Source: Magnolia sinica (Eukaryota > Streptophyta > Magnoliopsida > Magnoliales > Magnoliaceae). From it: DNA of 64,000 nt. The DNA is taken from NCBI RefSeq assembly GCF_029962835.1, contig NC_080577.1:6386001-6450000 (forward strand), written 5' to 3'. Each line of letters opens with the position of its first letter. The stretch's first letter is position 1. A model generated the notes under the pieces. That model had not been told where the DNA came from and did no database searches. It saw only the letters and a program-made list of their open reading frames with translations. This document shows, piece by piece, positions 37,312 to 49,221 of the stretch. Position numbers and translations under genes: made by a program.

Positions 37312-38215
37312 TCATGAATAGCTGGTTGGCTAATTTAGTAAGTCTGGAGTTGTTAGTCTTTTTAACGATATAAATGGGGGGAGTGGATTATCCCTTGTAA
37401 CAATTTAGTGGGTGATACCCTGACCGTGGGCCACACCTTGATGAGTGTCTTATATATCCACACGTCCACCCGTTTTTCCATATCATTTTAGGATGTGATC
37501 CCAAAAATTAAGCAGATCCAAATCTCAAGTGGACCCCACCACCAGAAACAGTGGTGATTGATTCCCACCACTAAAAACTACCCAGGGTCCACTGTAATGT
37601 TTATTTTTCCATCCAACCTGTTGATAAGGTTATAAAAACCTAGATGAAATGAAAATACGAAGATCAGCTTGATCCAAAACTTTTGTGGCCCACAATAAGT
37701 TTTTAATGGTCAATGACCACAATTTCCATTGGTGCGGTCCACCTGGGATTTGGATCTGCTTAATTTTTTGGATCAAGCTGTTAAATGAGATCAGAAAATG
37801 GATGGACAGCATGGATATATACCACATTCATCAAGGTGGGCCCCATACGGTCTAAATAACACCCACTAATATGTTACCAGGTTAAAACCTAATCCACTCC
37901 CATTAATTGGGGGTCAAATTTTGGAATGTTTAATTTAATTTTAGTCATATTCCACGTGTACTACAACTTATCGGTGCCTGATCAATGACTATCACACTCA
38001 ACACGAGAATCATAGTTTTTCTTCTCTTATAAATTACACAGCCTCTCCAAAGGTACGAGGAAACAAGTTATGTTTTAATATTATTAAGATTTTTGATTCA
38101 TGTATCCAAGTTTTCTTGTATTATTTTTGTGGATACTTTTTTCAATTAAAGAATTCATCTAAAAAAGACATCGACTAAAATACCTGAAATACAAATCATG
38201 TGGGATGAGCTATGG
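37312..38215. repeat. Tandem duplication unit 1 (with embedded foldback MITE)
   Basis: GGCTAATTTAGTAAGTCTGG...; foldback arms GTGGGCCACACCTTGATGAG (37427) and the inverted CATCAAGGTGGGCCCCA (37827); then GAGAATCATAGTTTTTCTTC and CCTGAAATACAAATCATGTG. The same series recurs in unit 2 (38280-39230). Confidence 0.6.
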
Positions 38216-38279
38216 GGGCATTGAATCTTTTTGCTGAAACTGGACCATTGGATTTTTCATTTAACCGTCAACTAATGCA

Positions 38280-38992
38280 CATGAATAGGCTGGTTAGCTA
38301 ATTTAGTAAGTGTGAAGTTGTTGGTCTTTTGGTCCATATAAATTGCATGCCTGCCGAATTTTGGATGGTTTAATTTGTATGCCACATGTACAACTTAACA
38401 GGGGCGTGGATTGCATACTGACATCGTCAATAGTAATGTCGCAATTGGACAGTACTTTGTGGGCCCCACATTGATGAACATATTTTATTCATGCCACCCA
38501 TCCATTTTGTATTATTATCATTTTAAGACACAAGTCCAAAATAGAGGCACAAGTGGAGCGCACCACATGAAAACATTGGGGACTGAATGCTCACCTTCTT
38601 AAGGCTTACTGTAATGTTTATTTTTCGTTCAACATGATAAATAGTTCATGAAGACCTGGATGAAGGTAAAACACGAATTTCTGCTGGATCCAAAACTTTT
38701 GTGGCCTCTAAGAAGTTTGGAATGGTGGGCCTTCAATCACCATTGTTTCTAACTTTCTGTGGTGTGGTACATAATCTTTTGATATTCCACATTTTAGGGC
38801 ATGATTTTTGGGCTCACACACAAAAATGATTTGGAAAAATGGATGGACATCATGGATAAAACACAAACAACATGGCAGGGCTCATGGAGCACCGTCCAGT
38901 TAGTGAGCCACGTGCTGGTAGGCAAACCCCGAGCAGTGACTATTACGCTGCTCGAGAATCATAGTTTCTCTTCGTACAAATTAATAATTCAT

Positions 38993-39070
<78 letters not shown>

Positions 39071-39113
39071 ACTAAGACGCCTGAAATACAAATCGTGTGA
39101 GGAAAGAAAGCGG

Positions 39114-39181
<68 letters not shown>

Positions 39182-39230
39182 TGACTCAGATGCCTGAAAT
39201 ACAAGTCATGTGAGTAAAGAAAGCGGATTG
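38280..39230. repeat. Tandem duplication unit 2, with two (GA)n tracts
   Basis: GGCTAATTTAGTAAGTGTGA, foldback arm GTGGGCCCCACATTGATGAA, then GAGAATCATAGTTTCTCTTC. Two GA microsatellites, 38997-39067 and 39118-39178, are each followed by TTGACT.AGA.GCCTGAAATA and AAAGAAAGCGGAT. The microsatellite plus flank was therefore itself duplicated in tandem (period about 120 bp). Confidence 0.65.
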
Positions 39231-39478
39231 TGTCCTACCGTCCAGGTAGGGGCTCTGTGGGGCCGACCATGATGTTTGGGTTTTATCCACGCCCTCATTG
39301 TGGGTGGAACATATATAGGCTAGAATTAACTTACTTTCTCATCTGTAATGTAGTCCAAATTACAATTACTTCATCCTATTTACAAAATATTACCTGTATT
39401 ACTTTCCTCACTTCAATTATAAACAGTATTAATAGAATTTCTTAGTTAGTTGGGTAATAAATCTTTCTTACCTTATCT

Positions 39479-40200
39479 AGGGTGGCAATGGGTTAACTGG
39501 CCCGACCAGCTTACTTTTCTTAAATGGTTCAAGCTAGAAATTGGACCAGTTTAAGTAAATGGACTAGAATCGGGTTGAGCCCTTACTGACCTGGCCTTCT
39601 CATATAAGTTATCCATGGATTGCGCACCAGCCTGACCCGGCTCAACCCAAAGCCTAAAATAAAATAAAAAAAAGAAAAATACAGATGATTTTTCTTTATA
39701 TGTAATTACTTATCCATTGTTTAGCGCTGGTATCATATTCCATTCTTAAACCTGAATTGGGTCACAGCAGGTTGGCTGAGTCCGAACCATTTACAGTTAA
39801 ATGAATCAAGTCGGGCTTGATGAATTTTAAGTGGGCCTGATTAGATAAGAGGTTAATGGATAGTGGATCAGGTTTGAGTAATTGAGAAACACTTGAGAGA
39901 GGGATGCCCACCCATAATTGTAAATGGGGCCCACCATCCCTTCATCTGCCTAGGATGATGGGGTATGCAAATAACCAGGCAATTTTGTACATCAGGTGGG
40001 CCCTACTGAAAACAAGTGTGGGAGTTCCCTCCCTAATGTTTCCCTTACTGTGGCCCACCTGAATCATAAATTAGCCTAATTTTAGTACCTGAACCTAACA
40101 TGATGTGACGCATATGATGGTTAGAGTGGATGTCAACAACACATCATGGTGAAGTCCACCCTATTTGGCATATTTGGTGCCCGCGAGTCTCTACCGTTCC
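39479..40200. repeat. hAT-like repeat start and foldback-type DNA; no gene
   Basis: TAGGGTGGCAATGGGTTAAC at 39479 resembles hAT MITE ends of this window but lacks a partner. 39900-40170 has GGGGCCCACCATCCCTTC, TGGCCCACCTG and similar words. Confidence 0.4.
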
Positions 40201-40309
40201 TCAATCTGCTTCCATAGAAGAGGAAAATATTACAAAGTAATCACCCCAAATGCAGATGAAAGCATTACTAAAGACAGATAAAAGGATTCGTAACCACATC
40301 TCACACCAA

Positions 40310-40905
40310 CCAGGTCCGACTAACCTAATGGATGGATTCGATCTCTTATGTATGTGCCATGTAAGCACGTGTGTAGCATGTCCCTGAGCTTTAGTGCACA
40401 CGTGTGTGTGTGTGCGCTTAGCAAAGTTATTAATTTCATTTTATCACGGTATTCTAGTTTCCATCTCCTTTCTCAAAATAAGGGTAGGTCATTTTGGTCC
40501 TCATTAGTAGGTTTAGAGGCACATTTTCGTAAATATAAAAATTAAAGGGTGTTATTTATTTATTTATTTATTTTAAACTTTGCTATTTGTGAGAAAATTT
40601 CGGGTAAAATTCTCATATATAAATTGGAACATGATTGCATGAGAGTATATATTAAAAAAAAAAAAAAAAAACTAAAAATATAATATCTTAAATAATTAGT
40701 TGATCCAGTTATTCAAAATTTAATTTAATTTTTTATTTTTCTTATTCGTCCCACGTTTTAGGTAGGGCTTTCAATGGCAGGGCTCAGACCAGGCAAAATA
40801 AAATTTTAGAATAGTCTAGCCGTTTCGGTTCAAAATTCGGCCGAAGTTATTCCCATGCTCGGTCCATTGACAGCCCTGGTTTTAGGTGCGTCTTTAAGGC
40901 CTGTT
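40310..40905. repeat. Local duplication unit D1
   Basis: Starts GTCCGACTAACCTAATGGAT and runs through ATTTCATTTTATCACG, TTTCTCAAAATAAGGGTAGG, CATGATTGCATGAGAG to TTTTATTTTTCTTATTCG. Repeated at 40945-41425 (D2). The last third recurs at 46020-46258 (D3). It carries a hAT MITE. Confidence 0.7.
40763..40878. mobile_element. hAT MITE with perfect 8-bp target duplication
   Basis: 116 bp. TAGGGCTTTCAATGGCAGGG at the left, and CGGTCCATTGACAGCCCTG at the right (inverted). GTTTTAGG is duplicated exactly at 40755-40762 and 40879-40886. Related sequence occupies the same place in D2 and D3. Confidence 0.85.
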
Positions 40906-40944
40906 GAGATAGGAAATTACCATAGCAATGTATAAGTACATCTC

Positions 40945-41425
40945 ACACCAATGAAGTCCGACTAACCTAATGGATGGATTAGATCTCCTACGTATGTGCC
41001 ATGGAGGCACATGTGTAGCATGTACTCGAGCTTTAGTCTACACCCATGTTTGTTTAGCAAAGCTCTTAATTTCATTTTATCACGTTTCTGGCTTCCGTCT
41101 ACTTTCTCAAAATAAAGGTGGGTCATTTTGTTCCTCATTAGCAGGTTCAGAGTTACGTTTTTCATAAATATGAAATTAAAGGTTTTTTTTTTTTTTTTTT
41201 CTTTTGAAAAATTGACAATTGTGAGGGTTTTTTTAGGTTAAGATCCAATATATAAATCGGCACATGATTGCATGAGAGTTTATATTAAAAAATAACTAAA
41301 AATAAATTTAATATTTTAAATAATTAGTTGACAAGTTATTCAAAATCTAATTTTTTATTTTTTTATTTTCTTATTCATCCAATAGTTTAGGTATAGGCAA
41401 AATAAAATTTTAGAGTAGGTCTAAC
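40945..41425. repeat. Local duplication unit D2
   Basis: Same block order as D1: GTCCGACTAACCTAATGGAT, TTTCATTTTATCACG, TTTCTCAAAATAAAGGTGGG, CATGATTGCATGAGAG, then GTTTAGGTATAGG and CAAAATAAAATTTTAGAGTA, the residue of the hAT MITE. OMT fragment D follows about 0.35 kb to the right. Confidence 0.7.
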
Positions 41426-41769
41426 CTTACACTTCAAAACCAAATGCGGCAATCGTTGATACACATCCAAATATTTTCAAGAGATAGGTAAACAAATTTG
41501 TAGTCATTGCACTTTCCAATTGCATTATCATGAAAATCTCAAATTCAAATAGATACGTCAATCTATAAATTTGATATCTAACATTGAAATAATAGAAAAT
41601 TTCCATCATTACAATTTTATTGTTGATAAACCAAATATAATAATCATAAATGAAATGTAGATGTTTTAAAGCCACAGATAAAAAATTTGTAAGCCGTTAG
41701 GGAGCCTAGAGTTTGTTGATAAACCAAATTTTATTGTTGGTTTTTTTTTTTTTTTAAAAAAAAAAATGG

Positions 41770-42010
41770 TAAAAGTGCACAAGTGAAACAATAGGTGCAC
41801 TAGCGGCCCACATAAGGAGAAGTGAACCAACCAATTGAGAGAGGGTTGTTGGACGGCCATGATTGTTGACAATGTTCAGTGTGCCCAACTTAACAGGACT
41901 CTTGAGAGACATTAAATTTGTGAAGTGAACCAATATCTTCATAGGTGGGCTCGGGCTTGAAATTGCCCATGGACTCTTTCATAGGTGGGTTCGGGCTTGA
42001 AGTTGCCCAT
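41770..42010 (-). pseudogene. O-methyltransferase copy D (exon 1 fragment)
   Basis: On the minus strand: LVHFTNLMSLKSPVKLGTLN, then IVNNHGRPTTLSQLVGSLLL, then weakly ...APIV. This matches the N-terminal dimerisation and substrate-side part of the OMTs in this window (compare FITSTSLKCAVQLG and YGRPMTLSQLVAA in copy B). SAM motif and exon 2 are absent. The frame is lost around the edges. Remnant only. Confidence 0.65.
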
Positions 42011-42019
42011 GGACTCCCT

Positions 42020-42690
42020 TCCCTCTTATGGGCTCCGCCACTAACTTATATCTTCAGCTCCTGCATGCCCGCGCATGCATGTTTGTACATGGCAAAATAA
42101 ACCTAGTTATGTGAGCATGGAAAACTTTGATGCTCTGGCAGAGTGTGATAGATGGTACACGGGCTTAGAGAAATTACTTAGAAATTGCATGTTTGGCGTA
42201 TGGTTATTCAAGTTAGCTTGTCCAAATTTTTATTTTAAAATTTTTCCCAATTTAGATGTATTCTGAAACAAAACTTAATTACGCTTTTTCCTGATTATCT
42301 TACTATCATATTAATGTAAATTTATTGGACAAATAAAATGAAAAATTAAAAAATTAAAAAATTCAATGGGCATGGTAAGTTCATATCTTGTAGGAAAAAT
42401 ATTTAAGAATCTCTATCCAAGACAAATATTTAAGATTCTCACATCAAGGGTAATCTATTTGGTCTAGTATAGCTTGAGATTAAACTATTTATAATAAACC
42501 GATTGAGTGTACAAGTGAGTAATTTATTTAGGCAGGTTTTTAGTATAATTAGAAGGTCCTAATTTGATGTTTGTGATAATCATAGGCCATGATCGGATAG
42601 GTTTAATGTAGTTTTGAGGATTAATTTTGGATTAGTTTATATATGCATAAGTGGTCTTATGATTATAAGTGGTAAGAACGAACGCGCGCG

Positions 42691-42727
<37 letters not shown>

Positions 42728-43829
42728 CTATTAATTGCACAACTCAATGGCTAATACTAAATAGATTGATCATGTATATCAATGGTCACAACTTGTGGAG
42801 ATTGATAGATGCTTGGATGCATGAATGAATAGATGAATCTATATATGTATGTTGAATGCAAGTGTTTTGTGTATTGATGTAGGGAAGGGTGTGATGAAGA
42901 GGATTACCATCTGCCTCAAGTGTGCAAAACCTTAAATCCATGGAAAAAAAAATTAATTTTTATTAATCAATAATGTCTAACATGCATTTCTCTATTACAC
43001 TACTAAATAAGAAAAAATAAAACCCTAATTCATATTTATCAAAAATAGTAAAATTTTAATATTAATAAAAGTCCTAATTCTAACAAAACTCTTCTAAAGT
43101 CTAATTTTTAAAAATAAAAAAGTCCAGATAAATCTTATTAGAAGAGTTCTAACATGATTAGAAGTTATTTTAAAAAATGGATGGAAATCTAAAACTCTAA
43201 AAAGAAGAAAGTATGAAAAAAAAAAAAAAATCAAAATTACTAAAAATATTATTTTTTTCTAAAAATTAATGGAATTACTATTTTTTTTTTTTTTTTGAAA
43301 TTCTTGTTTTCGAATTGGAAGCCTGCATTTTCTTGCGAAACGGATGAACGCAATCCCCAGTTGACTTGTTCTAGTCAAAATTCATAAGTCGTGCACCCCG
43401 TAAACCATACATGAGACACAATAGTTTTAAGAGTATAAAGGGTGTTCAAAGTTGCATTTTGCGGCCATGTGTTATATCCTTAATTCATAAGTGCTTTAGA
43501 GAATTAGTCAAATTCTCATAAGAAGTGTCATCACCTCCACACTCATATAGCTGAATTTATCAAGAGTGTCTCTATAACAATTATCACCCTACCTTAAAGG
43601 CTATAAATTTATTAAGGGATATATCCAACCTTAACTTATTACAAAGATTTACATTACTAATATTGTAGAGAGGGACTTGGAAAAATAATTTTTTTTCTCC
43701 TAAATTCTTTTGTAATACATTTCCATTAGGAATCACATGAAAACTTGTTTTTTCCTATTAAACATAATTCTGGGGATCTCCAGTCCTTAAGTTGGATTAC
43801 TATTTCCAGTGACTCATTTTTCTATGGGC
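42020..43829. other. No gene; AT-rich DNA with (TG)n
   Basis: (GT)n at 42693-42725. Homopolymer A/T runs are frequent. 43440-43830 may belong to the 3' end of the copia fossil to its right, but no LTR can be delimited. Confidence 0.4.
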
Positions 43830-45130
43830 TTAAGTCTCATCTTCCTCGATGTTTTTCAGACTCTCCTTAGCTAGGCTTTTGGTTAAGGGATCCATTATGT
43901 TCTCATTAGATCTAATAAAGTATAGAGTTATTGCACTATTTTTCAGTAGTTGTCTCATACAACCATGCTTCGGATGAGCTTGTCTGGATTTACCATTATA
44001 ATACTTGTTATTAGCTCTTCTTATATTAGTCATGCTATCACAATGAATGGATATGAAGGTACTGGTTTCACCCAAAAAATTATATTAATTAATAATTTTT
44101 TAATTCATTTTGCCTCCTTATCTACTGTTGCCAAACCCACCAATTCAGATTCCATGGTGGAATGAGAAATACAAGTTTGCTTTTTGTATTTTTATGAGAC
44201 AACTCCACCTACCAAGGTAAAGATATAGTGATGTAGAGCGGGTCGTGGACAATTACATGGCCAGGATGGATCAGAAAAGGCCCGGTCGACGACAGAAGTG
44301 ATCCAGAGCATCGAACCTTAAATCGGGCGTATCTTGCAATCTGGAATGAGTTATCTGACGTAAAATATATGATTTTGGGGTAGAACGAGCTACTGAAGCC
44401 AACCAACCCCGCTACGCCGGGTTGCGCAGCCCCAAATTGCGAAAAATCTCTGGATTGACGGTCGTTTCTCTGTTTTAATTTCGTTTTTACTATAAATAGT
44501 AAGTTTTAGTTTGATTATAACTCTTCATCCGTCGGGCTTTAGGAGTTGTGCCCAACGTGAAAAGAGCTTAGAATAATTAGGAGAACGGGTTGGTGAAGCC
44601 AAATAGGACACTTACTATTTTTGGCCGAAAACCTTGCGCACTAGTAGACATCACGACCGTCTATAAATAGTAACTTTACTATTTATAGTAAGTCGCGGAT
44701 TCTAAGACTTTGAGTTGTAGTTTGATTCTAATTTCTTTCCCATTGCTTGGTACCCCTATTTAAAGGGTTGTAAACTTGTTTTTATTCATCAATTAATCAA
44801 TTTCGAATTTATTAGAATTTATTTCTATTTTCTTGCTTTCTTTCCTTGTGGATTCGAGAAGTCTTTGTGAGGAGTCCAGAGAAGCTCCGTGGATTCGGAG
44901 TAGTTATCCTTGAGGAAGACGGTGATTGTCCTCATCACGTTCATCCCTGCGTCATATGGTCACTAGTAGATTTAAAATCTTCTACACTTGGATTTCAATC
45001 TGCATCACTATATCCTTCAATCACAACTGGGTATCTTTGTTATTGTTTACCAAGATCTCATATCCTTTTGACATACCTAAATAACAAGTATATTGCATTC
45101 CAATCCATGTAACTCAGATTATTAAAATAT
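43830..45130 (-). mobile_element. Ty1/copia fossil (RNase H region), interrupted by a solo LTR
   Basis: Minus-strand copia RNase H region: THSTMESELVGLATVDKEA-type block, then FISIHCDSMTNI, YNGKSR, RQLLKN, and NIMDPLTKSLAKES. Upstream (45.0-45.1 kb) a SKGYEIL segment may be the end of RT. Clearly broken in several places and truncated on both sides. The nested LTR at 44229-44955 splits it. Confidence 0.75.
44229..44955 (+). mobile_element. Solo LTR nested in copia fossil
   Basis: 727 bp. Starts TGATGTAGAGCGGGTCG, ends CATCCCTGCGTCA. Flanks TATAG (44224-44228) and TATGG (44956-44960) are a 5-bp target duplication with one change. A CCCTATTTAAAGGG TATA-like box near 44754 sets the orientation. 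The ACTATAAATAGTAA / ACTATTTATAGTAA words repeat inside. No internal domain remains. Confidence 0.7.
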
Positions 45131-45261
45131 CTATTTAATTTACTCACTATAAAGGCTATGTTTGGTCTAGTGCAATTCATATCGTAAGTTAGACTACCAA
45201 TGATAATGGCATATTCAGTTTGAGATACTTATTCACCACTATTTTTCTTTGGTTCTATGTG

Positions 45262-45560
45262 GGGATTGCTGACAAGGTGACAGGATTTTACTAGACAAAG
45301 CAACGATGTTACTGGACAAAGTGATAAGGTTTTACTAGCAAAGTGATCGGGTTCTATTAGATAAAGTGATGGGGTTGTCAAATAAAGTAAATGGGGTTTC
45401 ACTAGCAACGTGATAGGTTTGACTGATAAAGAAATGCGGTTTCATTAGAACAAGAGAGAAGGTTAGACAAAACAATGACATGATTTCACTGGACAAAGTG
45501 ATTGGGTTCCACTAAACAAAATAACGTGATTTCACTAGAACAAAATAAATAACTTGTCCA
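45262..45560. repeat. Degenerate minisatellite (about 25-35 bp unit)
   Basis: About ten irregular repeats of the theme TTTCACTAGACAAAGTGAT.GGG (for example TTACTGGACAAAGTGATAAG, TTTCACTGGACAAAGTGATT, TTCCACTAAACAAAATAACG). Units vary in length. No coding frame. Confidence 0.7.
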
Positions 45561-45606
45561 CGTAGAAAAACAAACAGGGTGTACTTAATATCTTGAATGC
45601 ACCTGG

Positions 45607-45774
45607 GGTTGGATCCTTACTCATACTTTGGTGGTAGACTCACAAGAGTTTCAACACATGGTTATGGGTTAGAGTACCCATTAGGGTGGGAGTGTGTGGG
45701 TGTGTGTGGGGTGTGAGTGTGTGTGTAAAAATTAAAATAAAAAATAAAAAATAAAAGAAAAGAGAAGATAAAAG
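45607..45774 (+). mobile_element. tRNA-like SINE, family B, copy 3
   Basis: Plus strand: TTTGGTGGTAGACTCACAAG, GAGTTTCAACACATGG, GGGTTAGAGTACCC (B-box position), GTGTGTGGGTGTGTGTGGGG, then an A-rich (AAATAAA)n tail. TGCACCTGG flanks both sides (45598-45606 and 45775-45783). Confidence 0.8.
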
Positions 45775-45799
45775 TGCACCTGGAGGGCTTTTTAGCGTT

Positions 45800-46258
45800 C
45801 CTCAAAATTTTAGTATTTTAGTTTGTGATATTTTTAAATTAAAATAATATTGCTAGATATGTAAATAACTGTCCACATATAAAAGAAAAATAACCTGTGT
45901 ACACTTGTACCTTTAGTGCACCCAAGGTGCATTTTAGCATTCCTCAAAAGTTTGTATTTTATCTTGTTATAATTTGAATTTAAAATAATATTGCTAGAAG
46001 TATAGACAACCAATAGCAATTATATAAGTTGGATCGTGATTTCACGAGAGTTTATATTAAAAACAAAAATAATTAAAAATAAATTTAATATTCCAAATAA
46101 TGGTTTTTTATTTTATTTTTATTTTTAAATTCATGCAACGCTTTAGGTAGGGCAGTCAGTGGGCGAGGCAAAATATCCCATACCGAACAAATCAAAATCC
46201 GGGCCAAGCCCAACTCCGGCCCGCTGGTTGACAGCCCTTGTTTTTGGTGGATATTTGA
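45800..46258. repeat. Duplicated AT-rich block and unit D3 with hAT MITE
   Basis: TTAAAATAATATTGCTAGA occurs twice (about 45839 and 45971), a 130-bp tandem duplication. 46020-46258 repeats the end of D1/D2 (GTGATTTCACGAGAGTTTAT, TTTAGGTAGGGC). It contains a hAT MITE (about 46148-46240) flanked by CTTTAGG and GTTTTTGG, a decayed version of the D1 target duplication. Confidence 0.6.
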
Positions 46259-46289
46259 GGAGTCCAGAGCATGGTGTGATTACATATCC

Positions 46290-46570
46290 TTTTTCAACTA
46301 CTCCTTAATCACCGTTGATTTTTGCATCGCAAGGATGTCCAATTGGAGCAACGGGTGCACTACCAACCCACACAAGGGGAAGTGAAGCAGCCAATTCAGA
46401 AAAGGGTCGTTGGACGGCCATGATTATGGATGATGTCCAATGTGCCCAGCTAAGCAGTACTCTTGAGAGATGGAATTTGCTAAGTAAAACCAATGGTTAC
46501 ATGGGTGGGCTGGAGCTTACAATAGCCCATGGATTTCCTCCCGTCAGATAAGCTCCACCACTAACTCAAG
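46290..46570 (-). pseudogene. O-methyltransferase copy E (exon 1 fragment)
   Basis: Minus-strand remnants MAVQRPF, SELAASLPLVWVGSAPVAPI and a preceding WAHWTSSII align with copy D (HGRPTTLSQLVGSLLLMWAA). The end CCATCCTTGCGATGCAAAAA is followed by TCAACGGTGATTAAGGAG, the same linker as in copy B. No SAM motif or exon 2. Flanked on its left by unit D3, as copy D is by D2, so D and E are duplicates of one block. Confidence 0.65.
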
Positions 46571-46589
46571 GGCCCGATTGGTTACTACC

Positions 46590-47117
46590 TCACCAAGACC
46601 TAGCTAGGGACGGACGGTCCCCTGTCAGGGAATCTGTGGGGCCCACCATGATATATATGTTTTATCTACGCAGTCTATTTATTATGAAAGATCATTTTAG
46701 GGGCATGAGCCTAAATAGAAGGAAGATTAAAGGTTCAAGTGGACCACACAACAGAAATCAGTGGGGATTGAAATCTTACTGTTGAAAACTTCTTTGGGGC
46801 ATAGAAGTCAAAGAAGTTTGGGATCAAGTTGATATTTATGCTTGCCCTCAATACAGGTCTATGCGATTGCGACCTTATAAAAAGGTTGAATGGCAAATAA
46901 ACATCACGGTGGCCCTAGGAAGTTTCAACCGTAGGAATTCAATTCCCACTGCTTCCTGTCGTGTGGCGCACTTGAGCTTTTAATCTGCCTTCTTTTTGGA
47001 CTATGCCTTAAAATGATCCGTCAAAATGGATGGACTGCATTGATAAAACATATACACCACAGTGGGCCCCACAGATCCACTAACAGGACCGTCCGTCTCT
47101 AGCAGGTCCTGGTGGAG
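46590..47117. mobile_element. GGGCCCACC foldback MITE, complete copy
   Basis: The left arm GACCTAGCTAGGGACGGACG...CTGTGGGGCCCACCATGATA is inverted at the right as TCATTGATAAAACATATACA...GTCCGTCTCTAGCAGGTCCT. Arms exceed 200 bp and meet near 46860. No ORF. A target duplication is not clear. Confidence 0.75.
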
Positions 47118-47234
47118 TAGTACACTTGTACCCAGTCCGCTCCCCTAACCACATACATTATACATATAGTCGCCCGCGCGCAAACTTTACATGAGATAGC
47201 TAATCCTACACGATAGGTGCAGCAACAGGTTGGA

Positions 47235-47560
47235 CGCCACTTCGGTGGATCACCGGATCCACCTAAACTGTGAGGCCACTTTGATGTATATGCCTTATAT
47301 CCGTTCCGTCCATCCATTTCGACAGCTCATTTTATGCTATGATACCAAAAAATGTAGCAGATTCAAATCTCATGTGGACCACGCAACAGGAAAAGGAGGT
47401 GATTGAACTTTGTGGAGACCATAAAAGTTGTGGATCCAGCTGATATTTATGTGGTCTTTCATTCAGGTGTATGTGAACTTTATCAACGGGTTGGATGGAA
47501 AATAAATATTATCACGGTGGGCTGCACAATCAGGGATCCATCGTATGTGGATGTTTCCCG
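47235..47560. repeat. GGGCCCACC foldback family member, left arm and centre
   Basis: CTGTGAGGCCACTTTGATGT, CGTCCATCCATTTCGACAGC, CATGTGGACCACGCAACAGG, TTTATCAACGGGTTGGATGG, CACGGTGGGCTGCACAATC. The right arm is cut short. The following 47560-47690 shows nothing recognisable. Confidence 0.55.
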
Positions 47561-47689
47561 GTGTACTTTGCTGCTCTCCGGAATTGAAGACAAGACTTTC
47601 CACTTTGATATTATGTTAAACGGACACTTTCTCTAAAGCTCAGCCATTAGATGATGGTATATCAATGCTTATGCATATTTTGTACAGCA

Positions 47690-48240
47690 ATATTACTATT
47701 TCAACTAAGTTAAAAGTTTGTGCTCTCAGTACTTTATGGAAAATAATAAAAAGCTTTTGATAAAATTAAGGAATATTTTATCATTTTTAATAAAATATTG
47801 AAGTTGATTTTTAAGATTAAAAGTTATGAAAGATAGTAGAGAATTTAGATTAATCAATGTTAGCATTTACTATAAATATGTTAGGATTTACTTTAAATAT
47901 TGTAACTGAATATGATGCAAACATAAGCCACCTTTTGTAACCTTTGATTGGAAGCATCATTATTAGCAACCCCCAACAATTTCAAAGTAATCTGAACTGT
48001 TCATCCAGTGTGCCTCACCATGCATTGGCCATTTCCAAGAAGAGAAAAACATAAACAAAAATGAATCTCCCAACAATTCCAACCACAAATTCCATTACGG
48101 ATGAAACACGTACACAAACATAGAGGCCCATTTCATAAGCCCAGTACATAGACACCATTTAATAAATCCACGCATAGGTGTTCTTAATTCTAGAATTAGC
48201 TGAACTAGCAACAAAATAAACACTGCAAACCATCAAATAA
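47690..48240 (-). other. 3' flank of OMT copy C (duplicate of 21.7-22.25 kb)
   Basis: Contains CATAAGCCACCTTTTGTAAC, CCTCACCATGCATTGGCC and TTCTTAATTCTAGAATTAGC in the same order as downstream of copy B. Confidence 0.7.
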
Positions 48241-48934
48241 TTATGGATAGACCTCGATAATGGACCGCACACCAAGGATGGGTGTAATCGTGTAGTGAGT
48301 GAAACCAGCTTCGATGAAGATCTTTCGCCATTCATGTTCTTTCCTCTCCTTCCCGCTAGCGAGAACCATCATCATTAGATTGAAGAAGAGCTGTGTCTCC
48401 GTCAACTTGTAATCGCCATTGTTCATGTTCACGATAATGTCCAGTATAATCACCTTCCCTCCCTCTTCTTTTGAAGGGATTGCTTCCTTGCATCGTCTCA
48501 GTATCTTCACACACTCTTCGTCACTCCAATCGTGTAGAATCAACTGCAGTCCATTGTCGTGATTGTTAATTACCTTTGTTTGCCACAAGTTAGGATTTGG
48601 ATGGATGTGATGATTTGAAGAAAGAGGGCTCAGTGCTATTAGTGTTAGCTTCGTCATTAGGCATTCAAAGTTTTGGTATGTGTGGTCTGTGCTTATGAAA
48701 TCTGTACCTTCCATCTGGTGAGGTTTATCATCGATAGGGTGTAGACCAAAATCAGAAGCTATTGGATGACCATAACTTCTGATTGGATGGCCAAGAGATT
48801 AGCAGTTGGGAAAGAGTCCAGACAAAGGTTGACATTTATTAAGCAAAAACTCCTCTAATTGATGGCTAATATCATCCAATTGGGAATTCTGACATAAAAA
48901 TAGAAATAGTAAGGTATTGCCCCGGTACCACAAG

Positions 48935-49144
48935 TAGAGCTGGGCATAGAGTCAAGTCGAGTCAAACCAAGTTAGGGCTAACTCGACTCGATCTAGTTTT
49001 GAAATAGGCCTGACCCGAACTCGACTCGACTCGTTACCAAGTCCAGCATGCCGACTTGATCTGAGTCCAGGTCTTGCCTGGACTACTCCGGACCGAGTCC
49101 GACCTGGTCAAAAGTACTGAGTCAAGTCGAGTTGGCACCAAATC

Positions 49145-49221
<77 letters not shown>

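Noticed and set aside
38801-39204. Open frames with RERE or SLSL repeats
   Set aside because: Translation of GA/CT microsatellites. The same applies to 49074-49350.
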